Below, piece by piece: positions 53,610-62,900 of a stretch of 64,000 bases of DNA. The translations under genes were made by a program, and so were the position numbers. Source of the DNA: Muriicola marianensis. Its GTDB lineage: Bacteria; Bacteroidota; Bacteroidia; Flavobacteriales; Flavobacteriaceae. Where the stretch lies: positions 1,000,824 to 1,064,823 of the forward strand of contig NZ_BMFH01000001.1 of NCBI RefSeq assembly GCF_014638095.1. The letters are read 5' to 3'. The stretch's first letter is position 1. Every line of letters starts with the position of its first letter. A model generated the notes under the pieces. That model did no database searches. It saw only the letters and a list, made by a program, of their open reading frames with translations, and was not told the origin of the DNA.

Positions 53610-54251
53610 ATGCATTTTCTATCGGAGCAACTGCAAGGTTACATTACGGAGCATTCTGAGGATGAACCCGAGTACCTCCGGGCACTGAGCAGGGAAACCC
53701 ACCTCAAGGTACTGCAACCGCGGATGATCACCGGGCATTACCAGGGCAGGGTTCTCAGTATGCTTTCAAAGATCATTGCTCCCAATCGTATTCTTGAGAT
53801 AGGCACCTATACCGGCTACTCTGCCCTTTGTCTGGCAGAAGGACTTCGGCCCGGGGGGCAACTGCACACCATAGACATTAACGAGGAATTGGAGGAGATC
53901 CAAAACAGGTATTTCAGACTTTCAGGCTTTGGTGATCAGATTTATCAACACACAGGAGATGCACTGAAGATCATCCCTGAGCTAAAGCAGGAATTCGATC
54001 TGGTCTTTATCGACGCGGAAAAGAAGGAGTATTCGGCCTATTTTGAAGCTGTTCTGCCCAGGACTAGGAAGGGAGGGATCATCCTGTCTGACAATGTCTT
54101 GTGGTCCGGAAAGGTCGTTGAACCCCTAGACCCGGCAGACAAGGCCACAGATGCACTTTTAAAATACAATGACATGCTGAAGTCAGATCCCAGGGTGGAG
54201 ACCGTCATGCTCCCGATCCGGGACGGCTTAACCCTGAGCCGCGTTCTATAA
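53610..54251 (+). CDS. Class I SAM-dependent O-methyltransferase
   Basis: 213 residues from the ATG at 53610 (MHFLSEQLQ); the in-frame start at 53556 precedes the -7 element. Caffeoyl-CoA/catechol O-methyltransferase family (Methyltransf_3): SAM motif ILEIGTYTGYSALCLAEGL, metal/substrate segment LVFIDAEKKEYSAYFE and GIILSDNVLWSGKV with the Asp/Asn pair for divalent metal. The substrate is unknown. Its last 47 bases overlap the convergent PAP2 gene. Confidence 0.92.
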   Translation: MHFLSEQLQGYITEHSEDEPEYLRALSRETHLKVLQPRMITGHYQGRVLSMLSKIIAPNRILEIGTYTGYSALCLAEGLRPGGQLHTIDINEELEEIQNRYFRLSGFGDQIYQHTGDALKIIPELKQEFDLVFIDAEKKEYSAYFEAVLPRTRKGGIILSDNVLWSGKVVEPLDPADKATDALLKYNDMLKSDPRVETVMLPIRDGLTLSRVL

Positions 54252-54789
54252 ATTTTCGAAATCCCTGGTAGAATACCACAGCCATGAAGATGCCTACCAT
54301 TGCCCCTGCGATCAGGTCGAGCGGGTAATGCACTCCGACGTAGATCCTGCTGAGTGAAAACAAAAAGGGCCAGATAAAGAACAGGAAAACCCAGGGAAGC
54401 TTTTTTCTTAGAAACAGGACCACCAGGGTGGTAATCGCAAAGGAATTGGCAGCATGTCCGGAGAAGAAACTGTAATCTTCGGGCCGGAGCAGCACGCGGA
54501 TAATGCCTTTGAGTTCATGAGCGTTGTTAGGCCTTAGTCGGGCCACAAATTCCTTGGTGACGTACATCAGGGCCATTACACATCCAAAAAGCAACAGTGT
54601 GGTCAGGATCCTGGCCAGAGCCTCCTTTCTGGAGTATTTAAGTAGAAAGAGTAAGGCAAAAAGGGCAAAGAGCGGGATCCAGGAGGAAGTGTGGGTGACA
54701 TATGCCCAGAAGGCGTCATATTCTTCGATACCCAGGCTGTTCAGAAAGATAAAGGTGTTGCGGTCCCATTCCAATAGTCTGTCCCACAT
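54205..54789 (-). CDS. PAP2-family membrane phosphatase
   Basis: 194 residues, about five helices. The phosphatase motif triplet is present: KEFVARLRP, FFSGHAAN (PSGH type) and SRIYVGVHYPLD with the catalytic His. Members dephosphorylate phosphatidate, undecaprenyl or phosphatidylglycerol phosphates at the periplasmic face. The C-terminus (about 15 residues) is coded opposite the end of the O-methyltransferase. It is eight bases downstream of tatA on the same strand. Confidence 0.92.
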   Translation of the reverse strand: MWDRLLEWDRNTFIFLNSLGIEEYDAFWAYVTHTSSWIPLFALFALLFLLKYSRKEALARILTTLLLFGCVMALMYVTKEFVARLRPNNAHELKGIIRVLLRPEDYSFFSGHAANSFAITTLVVLFLRKKLPWVFLFFIWPFLFSLSRIYVGVHYPLDLIAGAMVGIFMAVVFYQGFRKFIERGSGLSRPGSGA

Positions 54790-54797
54790 CCGTAACC

Positions 54798-55079
54798 CTA
54801 CTTTCTTTTGATGGTTCCGGAGACCTCTTCAATGTTCTTTTTAACCTGATTCATCTCCTTTTTGATATCTTCTGTGATACTGGCGTCGATCCCCTGCTTC
54901 TCAGCACTCTTTTTGATCTCCTGCTTTATATCTTCGGTGGCATCCTTTAACTGGCGCATTCCTTTTCCGAGCCCCTTGGCAATGCCCGGGATCTTGTCAG
55001 CACCGAAGACCATCACCACGATGAACATGATGAAGAAAATTTCTGCCCCGCTGATAAATAAGATAACTGATGAATGCAT
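54798..55079 (-). CDS. tatA: Twin-arginine translocase subunit TatA/TatE
   Basis: 93 residues: an N-terminal helix (about 5-27, ISGAEIFFIMFIVVMVFGAD), hinge KIPGIAKGLGKGM, then an amphipathic charged helix. This is the TatA layout; the hinge Phe-Gly is FGADKIPG. It forms the pore for folded proteins with TatC, which is not in this window. The start is the ATG at 55079. A PAP2 gene follows. Confidence 0.92.
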   Translation of the reverse strand: MHSSVILFISGAEIFFIMFIVVMVFGADKIPGIAKGLGKGMRQLKDATEDIKQEIKKSAEKQGIDASITEDIKKEMNQVKKNIEEVSGTIKRK

Positions 55080-55114
55080 GATACAAATATAAGCAAGTTT
55101 GGAACCCTTTTATA

Positions 55115-55149
55115 AAATAAAAAAAGTCCCGCCAAAAAATGACGGGACC
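55115..55149 (-). terminator. Terminator of the M1 peptidase gene
   Basis: Read leftward: stem GTCCCG / CGGGAC (55143-55148 with 55126-55131), 11-base loop, then a run of T including seven in a row. Confidence 0.8.
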
Positions 55150-55172
55150 TGTAAATCCTATGGGATATAAGA

Positions 55173-57482
55173 TTAATCTCCCTTGATACCTTCCTTGAAT
55201 TGATTGAATTCAGAAGGAGATTCTTTCCTGGGCCAGCTGTTGTTGGTCACATCGATGTCTGCGGTCTCAGCCCTGGGATCCACTGTAATGGCTACAAGTT
55301 CTGCTTGGGTTGAGATAACCCGCCTCACTTCGGCATCATTCCTCCTCCAGATCTCCGGTGGGTAGGTTACCTGCTCGGTGCTCCCGTCTGCATAGGTATA
55401 CTCCACGATCAACGGCATAGGGATTCCTCCCGGCTTGTCGAAGGTCACTTCGTAAAAGTACTTGGGCTCTTTGATCCTTGATCTTTCTTCAGCAGTGAGG
55501 TTGTCCATCATGAATTCTTTCAAAGGGGCCGAGATCTCACTGGGCGATTTACCCTTCAGGTCATTGTCTGCGTCGTCGCTGTTTTCTTCAACGAGATAAA
55601 CCAGGGGCGGCAGGTCTGATTCTGTCATATTCCTGGCTGCCATGTAATCCCTCATTTCTTTTCCGGGCTTGTCACTCACCACATATTTCTTTACACCTTT
55701 TACCCCTATATCAACGTAATCCGTGGTGTAGAACCAACTCCTCCAGAACCAGTCGAGGTCCACAGCAGACGCATCTTCCATGGTACGGAAAAAGTCTTCG
55801 GGGGTTGGGTGCTTGAACATCCATCTCTGTGCATAGGTCTTAAAGGCGTGATCGAACAATTCTCTGCCCATCACAGTCTCCCTGAGGATATTCAGGGCCG
55901 TAGCGGGCTTGGCATAGGCGTTGGGGCCCAGCTGGTAGACATTTTCGGGATTAGACATGATAGGGGCAATCGTGCTTTGGTCGCCACTCATATAGGGGAT
56001 GATCTTGGAAGGTTCTCCCCTTCTGGACGGATATTTGTCATTGGGTGCGATCACCTCGGGGTAGGCTTCTCCGAATTCCTGTTCGGCGAGGTACTGCATA
56101 AAAGTATCCAGACCTTCATCCATCCACCCCCACTGCCGCTCGTCGGAATTGACGATCATGGGGAAGAAATTGTGGCCTACCTCGTGAATGATCACGCTGA
56201 TCATTCCGTATTTGGTACGGTCAGAATAGGACCCATCCTCGTTGGGCCTGCCGTAGTTCCAGCAGATCATGGGATATTCCATCCCCTGGTTCTTGGCGTG
56301 TACAGAGATAGCCTTGTGGTAAGGGTAGTCAAAAGTATGGGCTGAATAGGACTTTAGAGTGCTGGCCACCGCTTTGGTTGACAGTTCTTCCCAGAGAGGG
56401 TTTCCTTCTTTGGGGTAAAGGGATACGGCCATCACATCCCTGTTCCCTATCTTTACGGCCTGCATATCCCAGATAAACTTCCTGGAGGAAGCAAAGGCGT
56501 AATCCCTGACATTCTCAGCCCTGAACTTCCAGGTCTTCTTTTTCTCGGAAAAACCTTTTTCTGCGGCTTCAACCTCTTCCTGGGTTACGATAAGAACCGG
56601 CTTGTCATAGGATTTCTTAGCCACTTCGTACCGCTTCATCATGTCCTTAGTAAATACCTCCTTTCGGTTTAAAAGCTTTCCGGTGGCGTCAAGCACATGG
56701 TCTGCAGGCACTGTGATATTAACATCGTAATTTCCGAAAGGCAGGGCGAATTCACCACTCCCCCAGAACTGGTGATTCTGCCATCCTTCTACGTCGCTGT
56801 ACACGGCCATCCGAGGGAAAAACTGGGCGATCACATAAGCCCGGTTGCCGTCCTTCTCAAAATACTCATATCCTGACCTTGCCCTGTCAACAGTATGATC
56901 AGGAATATTGTACCACCATTTAATGGAAAAAGATACCTTTTCACCTGTTTTCAAAGGTTCAGGAAGGTCTACCCTCATCATGGTCTGATTGATAGTGTAT
57001 GGCAGGGGATTCCCGCCGGCATCCTTCACGTACTCAATACGAAATCCTCCGTCAAAACCTTCAGTCATATACGACTTGGCAAAAGAGCCTGTGGTATAAG
57101 CTACATTGACGCCATTACCGTTTCTGAGGGGCGATTTGGAATCCCTGGACCTTACATTCTGGTCGAGTTGCAACCACAGAAATTCAAGCGCATCCGGGGC
57201 GTTGTTGTGATAGGTGATAGTCTCCTCCCCATAGAGCCTGGCATTTTTATCATCGAGTTCGATATCCATTTTGTAATCGGCCTGTTGCTGGTAGTAGCTG
57301 GGGCCAGGGGTTCCTGAAGCCGACCTGTACATGTTGGGGGTGGCGAACTCCTGATACATCTGCCTGAATTTGTTCTGATTGGTGTGCCCGGGTTCCCTTT
57401 CCGTTTTAGTCTGCTCCTGTGCAAAGGAGAGAGCGGCAAAGAGAATGAGAATTGCCGAAGTGAAGCTTTTGAGTTGATCCAT
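55173..57482 (-). CDS. Secreted M1-family metallopeptidase
   Basis: 769 residues with a signal peptide (about 1-21, LSFAQE). Zinc motif HEVGH at 433-437 with the third ligand E456 (WMDEGLDT) at the standard 18-residue spacing. The usual GxMEN exopeptidase motif appears as GMEYPM, where the residue after E is not N, common in the Bacteroidota peptidase-like group (M1 aminopeptidase N-like). Mature length and the C-terminal region (DPRAETADIDVTNN) suggest periplasmic aminopeptidase activity. It forms an independent unit with its own terminator. Confidence 0.92.
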   Translation of the reverse strand: MDQLKSFTSAILILFAALSFAQEQTKTEREPGHTNQNKFRQMYQEFATPNMYRSASGTPGPSYYQQQADYKMDIELDDKNARLYGEETITYHNNAPDALEFLWLQLDQNVRSRDSKSPLRNGNGVNVAYTTGSFAKSYMTEGFDGGFRIEYVKDAGGNPLPYTINQTMMRVDLPEPLKTGEKVSFSIKWWYNIPDHTVDRARSGYEYFEKDGNRAYVIAQFFPRMAVYSDVEGWQNHQFWGSGEFALPFGNYDVNITVPADHVLDATGKLLNRKEVFTKDMMKRYEVAKKSYDKPVLIVTQEEVEAAEKGFSEKKKTWKFRAENVRDYAFASSRKFIWDMQAVKIGNRDVMAVSLYPKEGNPLWEELSTKAVASTLKSYSAHTFDYPYHKAISVHAKNQGMEYPMICWNYGRPNEDGSYSDRTKYGMISVIIHEVGHNFFPMIVNSDERQWGWMDEGLDTFMQYLAEQEFGEAYPEVIAPNDKYPSRRGEPSKIIPYMSGDQSTIAPIMSNPENVYQLGPNAYAKPATALNILRETVMGRELFDHAFKTYAQRWMFKHPTPEDFFRTMEDASAVDLDWFWRSWFYTTDYVDIGVKGVKKYVVSDKPGKEMRDYMAARNMTESDLPPLVYLVEENSDDADNDLKGKSPSEISAPLKEFMMDNLTAEERSRIKEPKYFYEVTFDKPGGIPMPLIVEYTYADGSTEQVTYPPEIWRRNDAEVRRVISTQAELVAITVDPRAETADIDVTNNSWPRKESPSEFNQFKEGIKGD

Positions 57483-57554
57483 AAAAAAATGATGATTTTT
57501 AAAATTTTCCGGCGCGGAAAATAGGGTTTTCCGTGGAGATTGAAGGGGTACTTT

Positions 57555-58061
57555 TTAAAAGTTTAACATTCCTGAATTCTTTTCCCTGAGGAGGACAAAA
57601 CTCTTCTTCAGATCCCCGAACCTGAAGTGGACGATATTCTTCTGTTCTTCGTACACATCCATAAGAACCTCGTTTTGTATCTCAATAGATTTGAGTCCAT
57701 CAAGAGAAATATTCGGGATTTCTAAAAAAAGGATGAGAATGTCATTGTCAACTTTCTTTCCCAGAAAGTAAAAGGCAGTGGGCACACCGTTTACTCGGAC
57801 CAGAAATTTGGAATTTAGATAGCGATCGATAAAATCATCGGCATCATCAACTTCCTCTGGTGTTCCCAGCAAGAGTTCCACATCATACCTCTCTAACAGC
57901 GCTTTTTCCAGGTCGTCTATAAAGACCCTGCTGGTGATCTGAATAGCCTGATCTGGGGCATAGTATTCAACCTGTGTCACGCTGACATAGAATTTATGGG
58001 CAGCGAATGCCAGGAGAAGAGGGCATAGGAATAAAAGGAGTAGCTTGGAGATATTCATCAT
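57555..58061 (-). CDS. DUF6702 family protein
   Basis: 168 residues from the ATG at 58061 (an in-frame GTG at 58073 is possible, and a second ATG follows directly). It has an N-terminal hydrophobic signal, then AHKFYVSVTQVEYY, which is the DUF6702 start. The family is confined to Bacteroidota, secreted, and often adjacent to M1 peptidase or CarboxypepD_reg genes as here. No enzyme motif is visible. It lies 72 bases before the M1 peptidase start and 37 bases after the CarboxypepD_reg gene, so one leftward operon is likely. Confidence 0.85.
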   Translation of the reverse strand: MMNISKLLLLFLCPLLLAFAAHKFYVSVTQVEYYAPDQAIQITSRVFIDDLEKALLERYDVELLLGTPEEVDDADDFIDRYLNSKFLVRVNGVPTAFYFLGKKVDNDILILFLEIPNISLDGLKSIEIQNEVLMDVYEEQKNIVHFRFGDLKKSFVLLREKNSGMLNF

Positions 58062-58098
58062 CTTATCTTTCACAGGTCAATTCTCGTGCCATTTTTAG

Positions 58099-58902
58099 CT
58101 AGTCGAGTTGATTATTCTCCCGATAGGCCTTGCTTTTCACCAGCAGGAGATTCAGGATGGCGATGTGGTCGTCGGATGAGACGATCGAATCGAACTTCGA
58201 ATCGACTTCACAGAAATACATAAAATCATCGATACGATCAGCCGGGATCCCCATACGAGATACAAAAATACTGTCGGGATAATAATTCCGCACTTCCTGA
58301 GTAAGGAGGTACTTCCTGTCTCGTGCCACTCTTCTCTTCAGCATTTTCGTCCGGCCTGTTATCATATTGATCAGAGGGTTGAAAGGCACGGCTGTGATCA
58401 TCCCTAGGTGGAAAGGGCCCATGGACGCCTCCTTCAGCAGGCGTTCGCTTTGCATCATGGGTTTAACATAGGCATTGGGCAACCCCAGGGTAGAGGCCGT
58501 TACAACAGGTTCTGTCTTCATCTGCTGCATATCACGGACCAGGTCGCCCGACAGGTTAAAAGGCCTGACCACCACCTCATCGAGTTCGTTGACAAATTCT
58601 TCCAGGTTTACGTAGATAAACCTGCTTTCCAGCATCGAGGCCGAGAGAACCAGTTGTTTACGCCTGTACTGCACCGCAGAGAAAAGAAGGGTATCCCCGG
58701 GGGAGGCCTCTATAGAGAACATGCCTTCTTCATCAGAGATGGTAGCCCTTCCTGCAGTCGTATTCATGATATGTACATCAGGTACACCCTTATCCTCAAA
58801 GCGAATTTGCCCCTCGAGAAGAGAATTAAAAAAAAATGTTTGTCCACTAATGGTATAGCAGATGAAAAAGAACAATACAGCCAGCCTACTACTCTTCCAC
58901 AT
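58099..58902 (-). CDS. CarboxypepD_reg-like domain protein (paralogue A)
   Basis: 267 residues with a signal peptide (about 1-20). The carboxypeptidase regulatory-like fold is at about 30-105: LEGQIRFEDKGVPDVHIMN, TTAGRATISDEEGMFSI, DTLLFSAVQY, and ELDEVVV after it. This beta-sandwich is widespread in TonB-dependent receptors; here it stands alone with a helical C-terminal tail. It is clearly paralogous to the gene behind it (same NTTAxRATI, ELDEVxV motifs). Its start codon overlaps the end of that gene by 14 bases. Confidence 0.85.
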   Translation of the reverse strand: MWKSSRLAVLFFFICYTISGQTFFFNSLLEGQIRFEDKGVPDVHIMNTTAGRATISDEEGMFSIEASPGDTLLFSAVQYRRKQLVLSASMLESRFIYVNLEEFVNELDEVVVRPFNLSGDLVRDMQQMKTEPVVTASTLGLPNAYVKPMMQSERLLKEASMGPFHLGMITAVPFNPLINMITGRTKMLKRRVARDRKYLLTQEVRNYYPDSIFVSRMGIPADRIDDFMYFCEVDSKFDSIVSSDDHIAILNLLLVKSKAYRENNQLD

Positions 58903-59638
58903 TGAGGCTTTGTCTGAATTCCTTACTTTGATTGACCAAAAATTCGATCAGTTGAAATTCATTGTCCTTTCTCAAGAGAGACTGGGCGGGGAGTTTGCTG
59001 TCGCAATACACGAGAAAGGCGTCGATCTGATCCTGGGACAGCTGCAGGTCGCGCACGAAGAAATCGTCGTCGTAAACCTGCCTGAGCACTTCACTGACTT
59101 TTAAGGGGGTCCGATCCGCGGTTTCATCTTTGTTTCCGGAAAGGAACAGGGCCTTAAAGATATTCACAAAGTTGAGCCCATCCCTCATTTGCACCCCGGC
59201 AGGATCCAGCGCCACATTTCTGAACTCCGAGGTCGCATCCGTTTCGTATTCGTATTCCTTAAATTCTTCGTTCTGAAGCTGAAGGAACTTCTGCTGGTTT
59301 TCCGGGCTGACCGTCACTTCGTCCAGTTCGGTGACCTTCTCGTTCACCTCCACAACCAACCTGTTTTTCCTCAGGATCTCCTCGGTGACCTTCAAGATCT
59401 CGATCTGGTAGTTCACAGCGGTAAAGACGAGCTCGTCCCCTTCCCTGACGTAGATCAGGAATTCCCCTTTATCGTTGGTGATGGTGGCCCGTTCGGCAGT
59501 TGTATTGATCACATTTTCATTGGGCACAGGTACATTTCGGTACATCACCTGCCCGCGCAGGGGCCTGCGATCTTCAGTCTGGGAAAATCCGAAGGTCAGG
59601 AAGAGAAGCACCGGGAAAAGAACAGCAATCTTTTTCAT
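58889..59638 (-). CDS. CarboxypepD_reg-like domain protein (paralogue B)
   Basis: 249 residues from the ATG at 59638 (MKKIAVLFPVLL), chosen because it gives a normal signal peptide; the in-frame start at 59728 adds an unlikely N-terminus. The domain covers about 25-100 (LRGQVMYRNVPVPNENVIN, TTAERATITNDKGEFLIYV, DELVFTAVNY, TELDEVTV). The C-terminal half ends in a helical segment with LIEFLVNQSKEFRQS, comparable to LNLLLVKSKAYREN in paralogue A. The tandem pair arose by gene duplication, then diverged strongly. Confidence 0.85.
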   Translation of the reverse strand: MKKIAVLFPVLLFLTFGFSQTEDRRPLRGQVMYRNVPVPNENVINTTAERATITNDKGEFLIYVREGDELVFTAVNYQIEILKVTEEILRKNRLVVEVNEKVTELDEVTVSPENQQKFLQLQNEEFKEYEYETDATSEFRNVALDPAGVQMRDGLNFVNIFKALFLSGNKDETADRTPLKVSEVLRQVYDDDFFVRDLQLSQDQIDAFLVYCDSKLPAQSLLRKDNEFQLIEFLVNQSKEFRQSLNVEE

Positions 59639-59844
59639 GTACAGGTTTCGGAATAGGCGACGTAAGAGGAAGCCTGAAAAGCTTCCGGTCATTTCCGATG
59701 AGCTAAAGAAAAAAGAAGTTGAGATCATAAAAAAATAATACGTCTTAAAACTTATGTTAAAAAGGGAACCCCAGGCGTATTTAAAGTTAGAATTTACAAA
59801 ATTCTGGCGGGAAATCCTCCTTCAAAGGGCAGCGTGGTGGTTTA

Positions 59845-59866
59845 CCCCAAAAAATTGTATTTGGGG
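59845..59866. repeat. Inverted repeat upstream of the giant repeat protein gene
   Basis: CCCCAAA (59845-59851) and TTTGGGG (59860-59866) are separated by eight bases. It lies about 30 bases before the -7 element and could be an operator or hairpin. Confidence 0.4.
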
Positions 59867-59873
59867 GCATATC

Positions 59874-59905
59874 TTTAGCTGGAAACTGAGATAATTCTAC
59901 ATTTG
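59874..59905 (+). promoter_or_regulatory. Candidate promoter of the giant repeat protein gene
   Basis: TACATTTG at 59898-59905 is an exact TAnnTTTG match, and TTTA at 59874-59877 is a near -33 element at a 20-base spacing. The start ATG is 28 bases further. The 295-base gap behind it (59639-59933) otherwise holds only the inverted repeat. Confidence 0.5.
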
Positions 59906-59933
59906 TAGGTCGCCTGTTCAGGCCTTAAATGTT

Positions 59934-62900
59934 ATGAAGATGAAACTCAGATACCTGCTACCCGTCCTGTTGCTCTTTTTCTATGCAGGCCTACAAGCCC
60001 AGATCAAGATTGGGGACAACCCTCAGAACCTGGATGCCGCTTCGGTCCTCGAACTGGAGAGCACCAGCCGGGTCTTTGTGATCACCCGTATCACCATGGC
60101 CGAAATGAATGCTATCAATCCTTTGCAGGGAGCCATGGTTTATAACACGGATGAACAATGTTTGTTCTATTTCGACGGCACGGAATGGATCAACCTCTGT
60201 GACGCCCTGAGGCTCACCTTCACGGCAGACCCAATATTCAATGATTACCAGACCATCGAGATCACCACGAGTGAGGACAATGTCAATTTTGAGGTACGGG
60301 AGATCCGGGGATCCAATATCGTCGATTTCTCAATTACCAGTGTAGACATACAGAACAATGCCATCACCTCTGCCAAACTGGCCCCTGATTCCGTTGGGAA
60401 TGAAGAGCTGCAGGACAACACGGTAGGAGATGCGGAATTAGATTATGCCCAGGTCACCCTGAGCGACTTTACCAATGATGCGGGCTTTATCACCAGTGCC
60501 GCCATCGTCAGTGCCGATGCCGGGAATGCCATTATTCCGGGAAGTGACAACGGGGCTTTTCTGGATCTTACCCCAGTGCAGACGGCTTTAAACGACCTGG
60601 ACGTGGCGGTGACTACTATTTCCCTGGTGGATAATGGGGATGGAACTTACAGTTTCTCAGATTCCCAGGGTAATATACAGTTGATCACAACCAATGGGCT
60701 TACGGTTACCAATACCGTTGCTGGCAACCTGATCGCAACACTGACCCTTCCTGATGGCAGCAGCACCAATATCAATGAGACAATAACCAGCCTCACCGAT
60801 GCAGGCGATGGGTTTATTACATATACCAAAGAAGACGGCACTCAGGAAACGGTGGCAAAATCCGATCTCACAGACAACGGGGACGGCACCTATACGTTTA
60901 CGAACAACAACGGAACTGATGTTGTACTGAATACCAACGGCCTGACTGTAACCAATACCGTACCCGGAAATCTGATAGCCACCTTTACCCTGGCGGACGG
61001 CACCAGTACAGATGTAAATGAGACCATTACGGCCCTGACAGACAACGGGGACGGACTCATCACCTTTACTAAGGAAGATGGCACACAGGAAACCGTAGCC
61101 AAAGCAGACATCACTGATAATTTGGACGGCACCTATACTTTTGCCAATAATGACGGAACAGACGTATTGCTAAGCACCAACGGGTTAACGGTGAGCAATA
61201 CGCTGGCAGGTAATCTGATCGCCACCCTGACCCAGGCCGACGGCAGCACTACCGACATCAATGAGACCATTACAAGCCTGGTCGATAACGGGGATGGCTT
61301 CGTAACATATATAAAGGAAGACGGAACCTCAGTTACAGTTGCCAAAGCCGATATTACGGATAATGGGGATGGCACCTATACCTTCACCAACAATGATGGG
61401 GCGGATGTCACCGTTGATACCAACGGGCTCGTGGTGAACAATACCCTGGCGGGGAACCTCATCGCCACCCTGACCCAGGCCGACGGCAGCAGTGCAGATA
61501 TCAATGAGACCATTACAAGCCTGGTTGACAACGGGGACGGATTCGTGACCTTTGTCAAAGAAGACGGAACCTCGGATACGGTAGCAAAAGCCGATATTAC
61601 AGATAATGGTAACGGGACCTACACATTTACCAACAATGATGGGACGGATGTAACCGTGAATACAAGCGGACTTGTCGTGACCAATACCGTGGCTGGAAAC
61701 CTCATCGCCACCCTTACCCAGGCCGACGGAAGCAGTTCGGATATCAACGAGACCGTTACCAGCCTGGTCGACAACGGGGACGGATTCGTGACCTTTGTCA
61801 AAGAAGACGGAACCTCGGACACGGTAGCCAAAGCTGACATAACTGACAACCTCGATGGCACCTTTACCTTTAACAATAACGACGGGGTGGATGTGATCCT
61901 CGATTTTAATGCGGCAGCTTTGCCATTCGATAATTCGATTAATGGATTTATAGCAGATAATGTTCAGGCTGCCATAGAAGAAGTCTCCGGGGGGAGTACG
62001 GATGACCAGATCATATCAACAGACGGGACTCCGGGAAATATCGACCTGGAAGACGGGGGTGGACCCATTGTGATCAATGTTGATGATGCCGATGCCGATG
62101 CTACCAATGAATTGAACACAGGCCTTGCAATGGTTAACGGTTCTCTGGAAGTTTCGGATGCAGGTGGGACCCTGAGTGAGAATTTGATCAGTAGCGATGT
62201 CAATAATAACCTTATTTTTGGAACTGATGGCAGGCTCTATCTCAACGTTGATGCTGCTGCCAGTGGAGAAACCATAACCAGTATTGTGGATAACGGTGAT
62301 GGTACCTTTACCTATACCAATGAGAACCTGGTACCTGTTATAATTTCCAAGGCTGATCTCACGGATAATGGGGATGGCACCTATACATTTACAAACAATG
62401 ACGGGACCGATGAAACCGTCGATACCCGTGCTGTCAGCAATCCCTATGACAATACGGTAACTGGCCTCCTGACTTCCACTAATGTTCAGGCAGCCCTGGA
62501 CGAGCTGGCAGGGGGAGCCGATAATCAGGACATTAGCACAGACAACACTCCGGGGAATATCTCCATCCAGAATGGAAGCACCCTTACCCTGAATGTGGAT
62601 GATGCCGATGCCGATCCCAACAACGAAATTCAGGACCTGAGCCTCGCGGCCAATACCCTGTCCCTTACAGGAGATGCCACACCTGTAGACCTCAGCGGGT
62701 ATCTCGACAACACCGATGCACAGACCGTATCCACCACGGGGGCGGCAGGGAACCTATCGATCTCAGGAGGCAATACCATCACCCTGAATGTGGATGATGC
62801 AGATGCCGATCCCAACAACGAAATTCAGGACCTGAGCCTCGCGGCCAATACCCTGTCCCTTTCCGGGGACGCCACACCCGTAGACCTTAGCGGATACCTG

